Shown piece by piece: positions 8,296 through 16,086 of a stretch of DNA of 64,000 nucleotides. Position numbers and translations under genes: made by a program. The notes below the pieces were generated by a model. That model saw only the letters and a list, made by a program, of their open reading frames with translations. It was not told the origin of the DNA and searched no databases. Position 1 is the first letter of the stretch. Each line of letters begins with the position of its first letter. Origin of the DNA: Asanoa sp. WMMD1127 (GTDB lineage: Bacteria; Actinomycetota; Actinomycetes; Mycobacteriales; Micromonosporaceae); contig NZ_JARUBP010000001.1 in assembly GCF_029626225.1 (NCBI RefSeq), positions 3,968,001 through 4,032,000 of the forward strand, read 5' to 3'.

Positions 8296-8359
8296 TTGAC
8301 CGGCAGATGCCCACGTCGTAACGTCGCCGCCATACCGGAAATCAGGCTGAAAGTTTCAG
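8296..8359 (+). promoter_or_regulatory. lacI-type gene promoter and autoregulatory operator
   Basis: TTGACC (8296-8301), a 17-nt spacer and TAACGT (8319-8324) make a near-consensus promoter reading toward the regulator. The perfect 13-bp palindrome CTGAAAGTTTCAG (8347-8359) lies about 16-28 nt after the predicted start site. Such one-base-centred palindromes are typical LacI-family operators, so autorepression is likely. Confidence 0.6.
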
Positions 8360-8441
8360 CACCGAATCGCCGGGTGTCCCGGACTGATCGACGGCCGTAG
8401 GCTCCACCTATGAGGCTCCGAACATGAAGAAGGGGCGATCC

Positions 8442-9491
8442 ATGTCCGCTGGCGGCTCCGCCCCTGGTGGCACGGCCTCCGACGACAAGAGGACGGTCAC
8501 CATCGCGGCGATCGCGCGCCTCGCCGGGGTGTCCGTGCCCACCGTGTCGCGCGTCCTCAACGGCCGCGCCGACGTCTCGCCGCACACCCGCAAGCGGGTG
8601 GAAGACCTGCTCAGTCAGCATGGTTACCGGCGTCGGCCGCCCAGCATGCGGGCCAACTCGGGGCTCGTCGACCTCGTCTTCAACGACCTCGACAGCCCGT
8701 GGGCGGTCGAGATCATCCGCGGGGTGGAGGACGTCGCGCACGCGTCCGGCGTCGGCACCGTCGTGTCGGCCATCCACCGCCGCACGTCCTCGGCCAAGCA
8801 GTGGCTCGACAACATCCGCACCCGCTCGACCGAGGGGGTCATCTTCGTGACCTCGACGCTGGAGCCGCCGCTGCAGAGCGAGCTGCGCCGGCTCAACATC
8901 CCGGTCGTCATCGTCGACCCCGCCGGCGTGCCGCCGCAGGAGGCGCCCACGATCGGCGCGACCAACTGGGTCGGCAGCCTGCACGCCACCGAATACCTGA
9001 TCGGCCTCGGCCACCGCCGGATCGGCTTCATCGGCGGCCCCCCGCAACTGATGTGCAGCCGGGCCCGGCTCGACGGCTACCGCGCGGCGCTCGAGTCCGC
9101 CGGCATCCCGATCGACGACGCGCTGATCAGGCCGGGCAACTTCTATCACGAGGCCGGGTTCTCCGGTGGCGCCGAGCTGCTGGCGCTGGCGCGGCCGCCG
9201 ACCGCGATCTTCGCCTCCAGCGACCAGATGGCCCTCGGCGTCTACGAGGCGGTGCGCCAGCGGCAGCTGCGCGTGCCCGACGACATCAGCGTGGTGGGTT
9301 TCGACGACCTGCCCGAGGTGCGCTGGTGTTCGCCGCCGCTGACCACGGTCCGGCAGCCGCTGGCCGAGATGGGGCTGCTGGCCGCCCGCACCGTGTTGCG
9401 GTTGGCCCGGGGCGAGCAGATCGAGAGCCCACGGGTCGAGCTGGCCACGGAGCTGATCGTCCGCGACAGCGCGGTCGCGCCCGCCGAATGA
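8442..9491 (+). CDS. LacI family transcriptional regulator of xylan genes
   Basis: The N-terminal helix-turn-helix reads TIAAIARLAGVSVPTVSRVLNG, the classic LacI signature, followed by the hinge. A periplasmic-binding-protein-like sugar sensor makes up the rest (VVIVDPAG, HRRIGFIGG, AIFASSDQMALGVYEA, DDISVVGFDDLPE). I chose ATG 8442 because AAGGGG sits 6 nt before it; ATG 8424 lacks a site. It is divergent from the GH43 gene and close to the xylanase, so it should repress both until a xylo-oligosaccharide binds (inference from family and context). A palindrome in its own leader suggests autoregulation. Confidence 0.88.
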   Translation: MSAGGSAPGGTASDDKRTVTIAAIARLAGVSVPTVSRVLNGRADVSPHTRKRVEDLLSQHGYRRRPPSMRANSGLVDLVFNDLDSPWAVEIIRGVEDVAHASGVGTVVSAIHRRTSSAKQWLDNIRTRSTEGVIFVTSTLEPPLQSELRRLNIPVVIVDPAGVPPQEAPTIGATNWVGSLHATEYLIGLGHRRIGFIGGPPQLMCSRARLDGYRAALESAGIPIDDALIRPGNFYHEAGFSGGAELLALARPPTAIFASSDQMALGVYEAVRQRQLRVPDDISVVGFDDLPEVRWCSPPLTTVRQPLAEMGLLAARTVLRLARGEQIESPRVELATELIVRDSAVAPAE

Positions 9492-9516
9492 CCTGGTAAC
9501 CATCCAGAGTGGTCTC

Positions 9517-9522
9517 TAAGCT
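9517..9522 (+). promoter_or_regulatory. -10 element for a leaderless dioxygenase mRNA
   Basis: TAAGCT ends 7 nt before ATG 9530, in a 38-bp gap after the lacI-type stop codon. No clear -35 is visible, so cotranscription from upstream is also possible. Confidence 0.4.
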
Positions 9523-9529
9523 CGGTGGG

Positions 9530-10354
9530 ATGAGCGATCCAGCTGCCGCGCTGACCCGGGAGGTGCGCGACCGGGTGGCGGCCGCGCCCGACCCGCGGCT
9601 GCGCGAGATCCTCGACGCCGCCGTGCGCCACCTGCACGGTTTCGCCGCCGAGGTCGGCCTCACGCCCGACGAGTGGCTGGCCGGCATCCGGTTCCTGACC
9701 GCGGTGGGTCATCGCTGTGACGCGCAGCGCCAGGAGTTCATCCTGCTGTCCGACACGCTCGGTCTCTCGTCGCTGGTCGAGACCGTGGCGCACCCGTCCG
9801 GCGCGGCCACCGAGGCGACCGTGCTGGGCCCGTTCTACGTGCCCGACGCGCCGTGGCGGGCGGCCGGCGACTCGATCGCGGTCGCCGACCCGGGCGGCCA
9901 GCCGGTGCTGGTTCGCGGCCGGGTCCGGGGCCCGGCCGGTGCCGGGTTGCCCGACGCGGTGCTCGACGTCTGGCAGTGCGCGTCCAACGGGCTCTACGAC
10001 GTGCAGGATCCCGCGCAGCCGCGGGGCAACATGCGCGGCCGGTTCCGGGCCGACGGGACCGGCGGCTACGCGTTCCGCACCAGCCGACCGGTCTGCTACC
10101 CGATTCCCGACGACGGTCCGGTCGGTGAGCTGCTGCGGGCCGGCGGGCGGCATCCGTGGCGGGCCGCACACATCCACGTGATCGTCTCCGCCGCCGGCCA
10201 TCAACCGGTGACCACCCACCTCTTCGACGCCGAGGGCTCCTACCTGGACAGTGACGCCGTCTTCGGCGTACGGCCCAGCCTGGTCAAGGAGTTCCTGCCA
10301 CAGCCCGACGGCAGCACGCTGGTCGAGCACGACTTCGTCCTGCGGGCGGCCTAG
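9530..10354 (+). CDS. intradiol ring-cleavage dioxygenase (catechol/hydroxyquinol 1,2-dioxygenase type)
   Basis: This 274-residue enzyme has the family order: an N-terminal helical dimerisation part (TPDEWLAGIRFLTAVGH), then the catalytic beta-sandwich. The four Fe(III) ligands can be placed as Tyr in LGPFYVPDAPW, Tyr in RPVCYPIPDDGP, and the two His in RAAHIHVIVSA. It should open catechol-type rings to muconates; hydroxyquinol-type enzymes share this look. GTG 9509 is an alternative start. The next gene begins directly at its stop (TAGATG), so the two are translationally coupled. No other ring-degradation genes are nearby. Confidence 0.88.
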   Translation: MSDPAAALTREVRDRVAAAPDPRLREILDAAVRHLHGFAAEVGLTPDEWLAGIRFLTAVGHRCDAQRQEFILLSDTLGLSSLVETVAHPSGAATEATVLGPFYVPDAPWRAAGDSIAVADPGGQPVLVRGRVRGPAGAGLPDAVLDVWQCASNGLYDVQDPAQPRGNMRGRFRADGTGGYAFRTSRPVCYPIPDDGPVGELLRAGGRHPWRAAHIHVIVSAAGHQPVTTHLFDAEGSYLDSDAVFGVRPSLVKEFLPQPDGSTLVEHDFVLRAA

Positions 10355-10999
10355 ATGGACGTCGTCGAGCGGGTCGTCACCGACCGCGGCGAGCTGGTGC
10401 TGCGCCGTGACGCCGAGCACTACGAGCTGATCAGCAACGGGGTGTTCCTCATGGACACCCGGGCCGGCGAGTCCGAGCGCACGCTGGTCCGGGCCGCCCT
10501 CGGCGCCGCCGCGCCCGGCGCCCGCCTGCTGATCGCCGGCCTGGGCGTCGGCTTCTCCCTGGCCGAGGCCGTCTCCTCCGGGCAGCCCGCCGAGATCGTT
10601 GTCGTCGAGATCGAGCCGGCCGTCGTCGCCTGGCACGACAGCCATCTCGCGCCCTACAGCGGGGGAGCGCTGCGCGACCCGCGGGTCCGCGTGGTCACCG
10701 CCGACCTGGGCGGCTGGCTGGCCACCACCGACGAGCGCTTCGACGCCATCTGCCTCGACGTCGACAACGGCCCCGACTGGACCGTCTTCGACGACAACGC
10801 CGCCCTCTACGGCGACGCCGGCACGGCCCTGCTCCGCAACCACCTCAACCCGGGTGGCGTGCTGGCGGTCTGGAGCGCGAGCGCCTCCGCCGCCTACATC
10901 TCGCGCCTGTCGGCGACCATCGGCCCGGTGGAGACGGTGCTGACCGAGGTCGACCGTGGCGAGCCCGACGTCGTCTACCTGGCCCGCGTGCCCGCGTGA
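10355..10999 (+). CDS. spermidine synthase-like SAM-fold protein
   Basis: This 214-residue Rossmann-fold protein has RLLIAGLGVGFSLAEAV as the nucleotide-binding loop, VVVEIEPAVVAWH as the acidic second strand, and FDAICLDVDNGPDW as the catalytic-region motif of the spermidine synthase/SpeE-like group. It is short compared with true spermidine synthases and lacks their N-terminal beta-barrel, so the substrate is uncertain. ATG 10355 abuts the previous stop, and the next gene overlaps by 4 bp (GTGA), giving a tight three-gene operon. Confidence 0.8.
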   Translation: MDVVERVVTDRGELVLRRDAEHYELISNGVFLMDTRAGESERTLVRAALGAAAPGARLLIAGLGVGFSLAEAVSSGQPAEIVVVEIEPAVVAWHDSHLAPYSGGALRDPRVRVVTADLGGWLATTDERFDAICLDVDNGPDWTVFDDNAALYGDAGTALLRNHLNPGGVLAVWSASASAAYISRLSATIGPVETVLTEVDRGEPDVVYLARVPA

Positions 11000-12099
11000 C
11001 CCCACGCGAGCTCAACCGGGCGACGTTGGACCGGCAGCTGCTGCTGCGCCGGTCGCCGATGTCCGTGGGTGCGGCGGTGGGCCGGTTGCTGGCGGTCCAG
11101 GCGCAGGAGCCGGCCTCGCCGTACCTGGCGCTGTGGAACCGGGTCGAGGGCCTGCGCGCCGCGGACGTCGACGCTGCCTTCGCCGACGGGACGCTGGTGC
11201 GCGCGTCGCTGCTGCGGGTGACGCTGCACGCGGTCTGCCGCACCGACTGGCCGGCCGTGCACGCCGCGATGACGCCGCTGTTGCGCGCGGCGCGGCTGGC
11301 CGACTACCGCTGGCTGGAGAGCGACCTGACGCCGGCCGAGGCGGAGACGGCGCTGGCCCGGCTGGCGGCGTTCGCCACCACCCCACGGCTCGGCGCCGAC
11401 ATCCAGCGCATGCTCGACGGCACGGTCGGCGACCCGGCCCGGATGTGGTGGGCGCTGCGCACGTTCGCGCCGCTGCACCACGTGCCGACCGGCGGCCCGT
11501 GGTCCTTCCGCCAACCGGCGTCCTTCGTCGCCGCCTCCGGCTCCGCGGACCATGCTCGCTCGGTGCGGGAGCTGGTGCGCCGCTACCTCGCCGCGTTCGG
11601 TCCGGCGTCCACATCGGACGTGCTGGCGTACACCCGACTCAACAGCGCGCGGATCAAGGCGGCCGTGGCGTCGTTGGGGTCGGAGCTGACCCTCCGCGAC
11701 GGCCTGCTGGACCTCGCCGACGCGCCACCGTTGCCGCCGGCGGACACCCCGGCCCCACCGCGACTGCTGGGGATGTGGGACAACGTCCTGCTGGCGTACG
11801 CGGACCGCACCCGGCTCATCCCGGCCGACTACCGCCCCCTCGTGGTGCGCCGCAACGGCGACGTGCTGCCGGCGCTGCTGGTCGACGGCTACGTCGCGGG
11901 CGTCTGGCGCCCCACCGAGGGCGGCATCGAGGCCACCGCCTTCCACCGGCTGTCCGATGCGGACTGGGCGGGCCTGGCCGCGGAGGCCCGATCCCTGACG
12001 GCGTTCGTCGGCGACCGCGACCCGGCCCTCTACCGGCGCTATGCGCACTGGTGGCGCAAGGGCATCCCGGCCGCCGAGGTCCGTCTCCTGCCGGCCTGA
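10996..12099 (+). CDS. winged-helix DNA-binding domain protein (AlkZ-like family)
   Basis: This 367-residue protein is of the winged-helix (HTH_42/YcaQ-like) type. Typical segments are VGRLLAVQAQEPASPYLALWNRV, LVRASLLRVTLHAV, FAPLHHVP, a DVLAYTRL region and the late GNDV-like region RRNGDVLPALLVDGYVAGVWRP. Relatives include DNA glycosylases acting on interstrand crosslinks, but many members are uncharacterised. GTG 10996 overlaps the upstream stop. Its function in an operon with a ring dioxygenase is unclear. Confidence 0.82.
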   Translation: MTPRELNRATLDRQLLLRRSPMSVGAAVGRLLAVQAQEPASPYLALWNRVEGLRAADVDAAFADGTLVRASLLRVTLHAVCRTDWPAVHAAMTPLLRAARLADYRWLESDLTPAEAETALARLAAFATTPRLGADIQRMLDGTVGDPARMWWALRTFAPLHHVPTGGPWSFRQPASFVAASGSADHARSVRELVRRYLAAFGPASTSDVLAYTRLNSARIKAAVASLGSELTLRDGLLDLADAPPLPPADTPAPPRLLGMWDNVLLAYADRTRLIPADYRPLVVRRNGDVLPALLVDGYVAGVWRPTEGGIEATAFHRLSDADWAGLAAEARSLTAFVGDRDPALYRRYAHWWRKGIPAAEVRLLPA

Positions 12100-12126
12100 C
12101 GGTCACCGCAGAGCGGCGACCAGGGC

Positions 12127-12396
12127 TTACCAGCTGGGGAGCTCGTGTGCCTGCCGGTAATGGGTCGCGGTGGTCCGCAGGTGGACGCCGCGTTCCGCCA
12201 GCGCGGCGGCGAAGCGGGCGTAAGGGGCGTAGGCCTCGTTGCGCAGCATCCAGCCGCGGTAGATCGCCTCACCGGCGTCGCGCGGCACTTTCGCGACACC
12301 GCCGCTCGCGTCACACCGCGCCAACGCGTCGTGGTCGACGAGCGCGACGTCGAGACCGGCGGACCGAGCGTCAGCGCAGGCCGGCGTCGCGGGCAC
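12127..12396 (-). pseudogene. remnant of an ATP-grasp-type protein gene
   Basis: The reading frame encodes GLDVALVDHDALARCDA, VAKVPRDAGEAIYRGWMLR, AALAERGVHLRT and YRQAHELPSW, then stops at TAA. To me this matches the first ~90 residues of a family of actinomycete ATP-grasp proteins (about 280-300 aa) whose catalytic part would follow. Here the catalytic part is gone. The 5' end also runs into the tail of the response regulator gene, so a start codon with a ribosome site is missing. It is most simply a fragment left by deletion. Family assignment is from memory of the pattern. Confidence 0.55.
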
Positions 12397-13012
12397 GGAC
12401 GATCGCCTGGGCCCGGCTGGCGACCTGGAGCTTGCTGAAGATGCTGCTCACATAGTTGCGCACGGTTTTGGCGCTCAACGACAGCTCGTCGGCGATGACC
12501 TCGTTCGACAGGCCGCGGGCCATCAGCTGCAGCACGTTGCGTTCGCTCGGGGTGAGGTCGGGGAAGGGTTCGGCGGTGCGGCCGGCCGCGGCGAAGAACG
12601 CCATGATGCGGGTGGCGACCGCCGGGCTGAAGATGGCGCCGCCGCCGGCGACCGCACGGATGGCCCGTGACATCTCCTCCTCGTCGGTGTCCTTCAGCAC
12701 GTAGCCGCGCGCCCCGGCGCGCAGGGCGGCGAAGACCGAGTCGTCGTCCTCGAACATCGTCACCACCAGGATGTTGGTTCGCGGGGCCACGACGACCAGC
12801 CGGCGGATGGCTGCCAGGCCGTCGCCGCCGGGCATGTGCAGGTCGAGGAGGATCACCCGGGGGCGCAGCTCCTGCGCCAGACGCACCGCCTCATGGCCGT
12901 CGGCCGCCTCGCCGACCACCTCGATCCCGGGCAGGGTGCCCAGCAGCGCGCCCAAGCCACGGCGGAACATCGGGTGGTCGTCGGCGATCAGCACCGTGAT
13001 CGGCTCAGTCAT
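12371..13012 (-). CDS. NarL/LuxR-type response regulator
   Basis: This 213-residue protein has an N-terminal receiver domain with acidic pair DD (VLIADDHPMFRRG), phosphoacceptor Asp in VILLDLHMPGGDG, Thr in VVTMFED and Lys in YVLKDTDEEE. A C-terminal LuxR helix-turn-helix follows (LTPSERNVLQLMARGLSNEVIADELSLS, then KTVRNYVSSIFSKL). ATG 13012 overlaps the end of the kinase gene by 8 bp, so they are translationally coupled. It is the output partner of that kinase. Confidence 0.93.
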   Translation of the reverse strand: MTEPITVLIADDHPMFRRGLGALLGTLPGIEVVGEAADGHEAVRLAQELRPRVILLDLHMPGGDGLAAIRRLVVVAPRTNILVVTMFEDDDSVFAALRAGARGYVLKDTDEEEMSRAIRAVAGGGAIFSPAVATRIMAFFAAAGRTAEPFPDLTPSERNVLQLMARGLSNEVIADELSLSAKTVRNYVSSIFSKLQVASRAQAIVRARDAGLR

Positions 13013-14189
13013 CGGAACCCCGCCGCGACGGAGGGACGGGAAAACTGGCAGCGACCCGGGTCCCGCCGCCTGGCGCCGGCCCGATCTCGATGGAGCCACC
13101 GAGCTCGGCGACGCGCTCGCCCATGGATCGGTGCCCGATCCCGGCCAGGTAGCCGCCGGGCAGACCACGGCCGTCGTCGGTAACGGTCAGCGTCACCACC
13201 TCGCCGGTCACACCCAGCTCGACCGTCGCGACGGTCGCGGCGGCGTGCCGTGAGATGTTGTGCAGCGCCTCGGCCGCGATCCGGTAGAGCGCCACCTCCA
13301 CGGCGGCCGGCAGCGCGGGCATCGGCTCCGGCGCCCGAACCACCCGGGGCGGCCCGTCGACCGGGTGCAGGTGGCGCACCGCGTCGATCAGGCCGAGCTC
13401 GTCGAGCATCGGCGGGCGCAGCTCGTACACCAGCCGCCTGATCTCCGCCGTCGCCCGGCGGACACCGGTCCGCAGCTCTTCGGCCAGGTGTTCCGCGGCG
13501 TCCGGCTGATCGCGCAGGGTGCGTTGCAGCACGCCGAGTTGCAACGCCAGCGAGGCGAGCGTCGGCCCGAGGCCGTCGTGGAGATCGCGCCGGATCCGGC
13601 GACGCTCCTCCTCGCGCGCGCTGACCAGCTGTTCCCGGGAATGCTGAACGGCCAGGGTCGTCGCCAGGTGCCGGGCCAGGTCCGCGAGGAGGCGCAGGTC
13701 AGCCGCCGAGAGCCGGTCCCCGCGGCGCCGGCCGCTGACCCGCAACGTGCCGAGTCTTCGCCGCTGATGGGTCAGCGGGATCGTCGCGATCTCGGCGCCG
13801 TCGGGCGCGTTGCCGTGCGCGGCGACGACCTGCCCGCCCGCTTCGATCTCGGCGTAGGGCAGGGCCAGCGCGCCGGCGAGCACGGCGGCCATCGTGGGCA
13901 GCGGTTCGTCGGGCAACTGCCGGTAGACCTCGGCGGCATCGTCGCGGTGGCCGTACGCCAGCTGGTGCACGCTGCGATCCAGCTGGGCGGTCACCGGCCC
14001 CCAGGTCGCCACGACGACGGCCAGCGCGATGACGTGCGACCACCATGGGATGTCGGCGGGCGAGCCGAGTGGCCGGGACGGCCAGGTGGCCACCACCGCG
14101 ACCAGCCCGGCCACAACGAAGGCGTACGCGATCGTCAGCAGCGGCAACAGAGCCTGGTGGAGCCACCGGTTGGCGACGTCAGACCGCAC
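13005..14189 (-). CDS. NarL-family sensor histidine kinase
   Basis: This 394-residue protein has two N-terminal membrane helices (LLPLLTIAYAFVVAGLVAVVATW and VIALAVVVATWGP), then a GAF-like sensor region (ALPYAEIEAGGQVVAAHG). The HisKA_3 phosphoacceptor motif is RRDLHDGLGPTLA, and the HATPase part includes EALHNISRHA (N box) and TDDGRGLPGG (G1 box). It sits in the middle of a three-gene unit: membrane protein, kinase, regulator, each overlapping the next. The signal is unknown. Lack of a long extracellular loop suggests membrane or intracellular sensing. Confidence 0.93.
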   Translation of the reverse strand: MRSDVANRWLHQALLPLLTIAYAFVVAGLVAVVATWPSRPLGSPADIPWWSHVIALAVVVATWGPVTAQLDRSVHQLAYGHRDDAAEVYRQLPDEPLPTMAAVLAGALALPYAEIEAGGQVVAAHGNAPDGAEIATIPLTHQRRRLGTLRVSGRRRGDRLSAADLRLLADLARHLATTLAVQHSREQLVSAREEERRRIRRDLHDGLGPTLASLALQLGVLQRTLRDQPDAAEHLAEELRTGVRRATAEIRRLVYELRPPMLDELGLIDAVRHLHPVDGPPRVVRAPEPMPALPAAVEVALYRIAAEALHNISRHAAATVATVELGVTGEVVTLTVTDDGRGLPGGYLAGIGHRSMGERVAELGGSIEIGPAPGGGTRVAASFPVPPSRRGSDD

Positions 14190-14559
14190 TGGCGACCCGT
14201 TCCCGCCAGAGGCACAGCGTCAGCACCGTGAGGTGGTGCACGAGCATGACCGAGGCGAAGACCGTCTCGCCGGCCGTCGTGTCGAGCAACAGCGACCCGA
14301 TCGCCTGGACCAGCCAGAACGTGTTGACCGCGATCAGCAGTACGGCACCCCACTTCTGCGCCCGCCAGGCACCGTAGGCGGCGACGAGAGCGAGGACGTC
14401 GGAGGCGAAACTGCCGACGACGATCGCGAACGGATCCTGGCTGCCTTCGGCACCGAGCACGAGGTTCGGCAGGTCGAACATGGTGATGCCGATGATCGCC
14501 ACGAGAACCGATAGAACGGCAGCGATCCTCAGCGCCATGGAGCGGGTCATGATTCCCAT
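14179..14559 (-). CDS. small four-helix membrane protein preceding the two-component pair
   Basis: The protein has 126 residues with four predicted membrane helices (IAAVLSVLVAIIGITMF, FASDVLALVAAYGAW, WGAVLLIAVNTFWLVQAI, VFASVMLVHHLTVLTL). ATG 14559 follows AGGAGG at the ideal 7-nt spacing. It overlaps the kinase gene by 11 bp. No family name comes to mind. Its position as first gene of the unit suggests a sensor accessory or a regulated membrane function (inference). Confidence 0.8.
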   Translation of the reverse strand: MGIMTRSMALRIAAVLSVLVAIIGITMFDLPNLVLGAEGSQDPFAIVVGSFASDVLALVAAYGAWRAQKWGAVLLIAVNTFWLVQAIGSLLLDTTAGETVFASVMLVHHLTVLTLCLWRERVASAV

Positions 14560-14595
14560 CAGAAGTCCTCCTGGCACGGGTTGTCGAGGAGGAGA

Positions 14596-14641
14596 ACGCT
14601 AGGAACAGCGAGTCCCGACGGTCATGATGCGGATGTCCCGA
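14596..14641 (-). promoter_or_regulatory. candidate promoter of the two-component operon with direct repeats
   Basis: On the minus strand ATGACC (14625-14620) and TAGCGT (14601-14596) are 18 nt apart. GTCCCGA occurs at 14612-14618 and 14635-14641, flanking the -35, with TCATGA between them. Such repeats could bind the operon's own NarL-type regulator; this is inference. Confidence 0.35.
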
Positions 14642-14671
14642 GCGACCTGGGAACCTGCGTCGGGCAGTAGC

Positions 14672-15535
14672 TCACATCGACTTGAGGTGGTTCGTCAGGA
14701 AGGCGCGGGTGTCGGCCGGTGACAGGGCCGCGACCGTCAGCCGTTCCATGGCCTGCCGGTAGCGCTCCACGTGCTCCGGCTTGTCCAGATAGAGCGCGCT
14801 CACCAGCTGCTCCACATAGACCACGTCAGGCAGGTGCGGGTCGCCGAAGCGGAGCATGCTGAACGCTCCTCCGTCGGCCGTGTGTGAGCCTCGCTGCAGC
14901 GGCATCACCTGGATCGTGATGTTCGGTCGTTCCGACACCGACAGCAGATGCGTCACCTGCTCCCGCATCACCGACCGGCCGCCGACGGGCCGCCGCAGCG
15001 CGGCCTCGTCCATCACGACCCAGTAGGTCACCGGCGGGTTCTTGTCGAGGATCCGCTGCCGCTCCAGGCGCAGCTTCACGCGACGGTCCACTTCGGCCGG
15101 TGTCGCCGCCGGCAGTCCCGAGACCACCACGCCGGCGGCGTAGTCCGCGGTCTGTAGCAGACCTGGCACGAACTGCACCTCGTAGGCGCGGATCGTGCTG
15201 GCCGACTCCTCCAGCCCGACATAGGTGTTGAACCAGTTCTCGAGCACGTCGTCGTAGCGATGCCACCAGCCGTCCGACCGGGAGTCGCGGGCCAGCGCGA
15301 GCAGTGGCTCGCGCTGGGCCTCGTCGACGATTCCGTAGAGCGTCAGCAGGTCGGCGACGTCGCGTTCCTTGAAGCCGACCCGGCCCAGCTCCATGCGCGA
15401 GATCTTCGAGGCGGAGCCGCGGACGTGGTAGCCCGCGTCCTCTCTGGACACGCCCGCCGCCTCGCGGAGCCGGCGGAGCTGAGCGCCCACGACGATCCGT
15501 CTGGCCGTGGGGCCAACGGCGTCCGGCGTGGTCAT
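14672..15535 (-). CDS. XRE-family regulator with DUF5753 domain
   Basis: This 287-residue protein has an N-terminal helix-turn-helix (GAQLRRLREAAGVSREDAGYHV, SASKISRMELGRVGF) and a C-terminal DUF5753 region (IRAYEVQFVPGLLQTADYA, RRVKLRLERQRIL, LPDVVYVEQLVSALYLD). ATG 15535 follows GAGGA. Actinomycete genomes carry dozens of such genes, usually next to DUF397 genes as here. Members such as the Scr1-type and BldB-linked proteins affect antibiotic production and development. The DUF397 gene lies 91 bp upstream on the same strand. Confidence 0.9.
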   Translation of the reverse strand: MTTPDAVGPTARRIVVGAQLRRLREAAGVSREDAGYHVRGSASKISRMELGRVGFKERDVADLLTLYGIVDEAQREPLLALARDSRSDGWWHRYDDVLENWFNTYVGLEESASTIRAYEVQFVPGLLQTADYAAGVVVSGLPAATPAEVDRRVKLRLERQRILDKNPPVTYWVVMDEAALRRPVGGRSVMREQVTHLLSVSERPNITIQVMPLQRGSHTADGGAFSMLRFGDPHLPDVVYVEQLVSALYLDKPEHVERYRQAMERLTVAALSPADTRAFLTNHLKSM

Positions 15536-15626
15536 GTCGTTCCTCGAGAGTCGGCGAAGAAGCCATAGCAAGCCGGACCAGGGTACGTGACGGCGCGGTT
15601 ACGGGTCCATGTCGGACCGGACGACC

Positions 15627-15860
15627 TTAGTCGACGAGGTGGTCGAACTCGCCGTCGCGTACGCCCGCGAACATCGCCGTGATCTCCGCCGGGGTGAACA
15701 GCAGCGCGGCGCCACCGGGGTCCCGCGAGTTGCGCAGCGCGACGGTGCCGTCGGTCAGCCGGGCCAGCTCGACACAGTTGCCCTGAGCGCCGCTGTAGCG
15801 GCTCTTCACCCAGGTCAGGTCGCCGAGGGAAGGGGCGGCGACGCCGTTCTTGATCTTCAT
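15627..15860 (-). CDS. DUF397 domain protein
   Basis: This 77-residue protein has the family signature WVKSRYSGAQGNCVELA and a second half VALRNSRDPGGAALLFTPAEITAMFAGVRDGEF. DUF397 proteins bind and modulate partner XRE/DUF5753 regulators. ATG 15860 follows GAAGG at 5 nt, and GTG 15866 is an alternative. Its promoter seems to be TAGGGT at 15914-15909, directly abutting a perfect 14-bp palindrome, a natural site for the partner regulator. Confidence 0.9.
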   Translation of the reverse strand: MKIKNGVAAPSLGDLTWVKSRYSGAQGNCVELARLTDGTVALRNSRDPGGAALLFTPAEITAMFAGVRDGEFDHLVD

Positions 15861-15908
15861 GTCCACCTTCTGCCAATGGGGAAGCGGGTGGTGCCCCCGC
15901 GAGCGCCA

Positions 15909-15927
15909 ACCCTAATGCACGTGCATT
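15909..15927 (-). promoter_or_regulatory. DUF397 promoter -10 with perfect palindrome AATGCACGTGCATT
   Basis: TAGGGT (15914-15909, minus strand) is a -10 element. AATGCACGTGCATT (15914-15927) is a perfect 14-bp palindrome that fills the spacer just upstream of it, a position that would block polymerase. A related core recurs at 16033-16042. Confidence 0.55.
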
Positions 15928-15961
15928 CTCACGGGAAGATGCACGTTCGGGCGACGTCCTG

Positions 15962-15976
15962 TGTGGAATGTCCACA
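15962..15976. promoter_or_regulatory. palindrome TGTGGA-ATG-TCCACA
   Basis: Perfect 6-bp arms around a 3-bp centre lie in the middle of the 226-bp gap between the DUF397 and GGDEF genes. It differs from the TGCACGTGCA elements on either side, so a second regulator may act here. Confidence 0.4.
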
Positions 15977-16032
15977 TACGCAGGTGGCGACACGGAACAC
16001 CGGCACAAGATCCGGTTGGGCATGAGCGCATT

Positions 16033-16042
16033 TGCACGTGCA
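16033..16042. promoter_or_regulatory. second TGCACGTGCA palindrome, upstream of the GGDEF gene
   Basis: The 10-bp palindrome TGCACGTGCA matches the core of the site at 15914-15927, 119 bp away, and lies 45 bp before the GGDEF start. The repetition at both ends of a divergent gap suggests shared control of both genes. Confidence 0.45.
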
Positions 16043-16086
16043 TTTGCTCTTGCGGCATCCGCGTGCACGCGAGGAGGATGCTCGAT

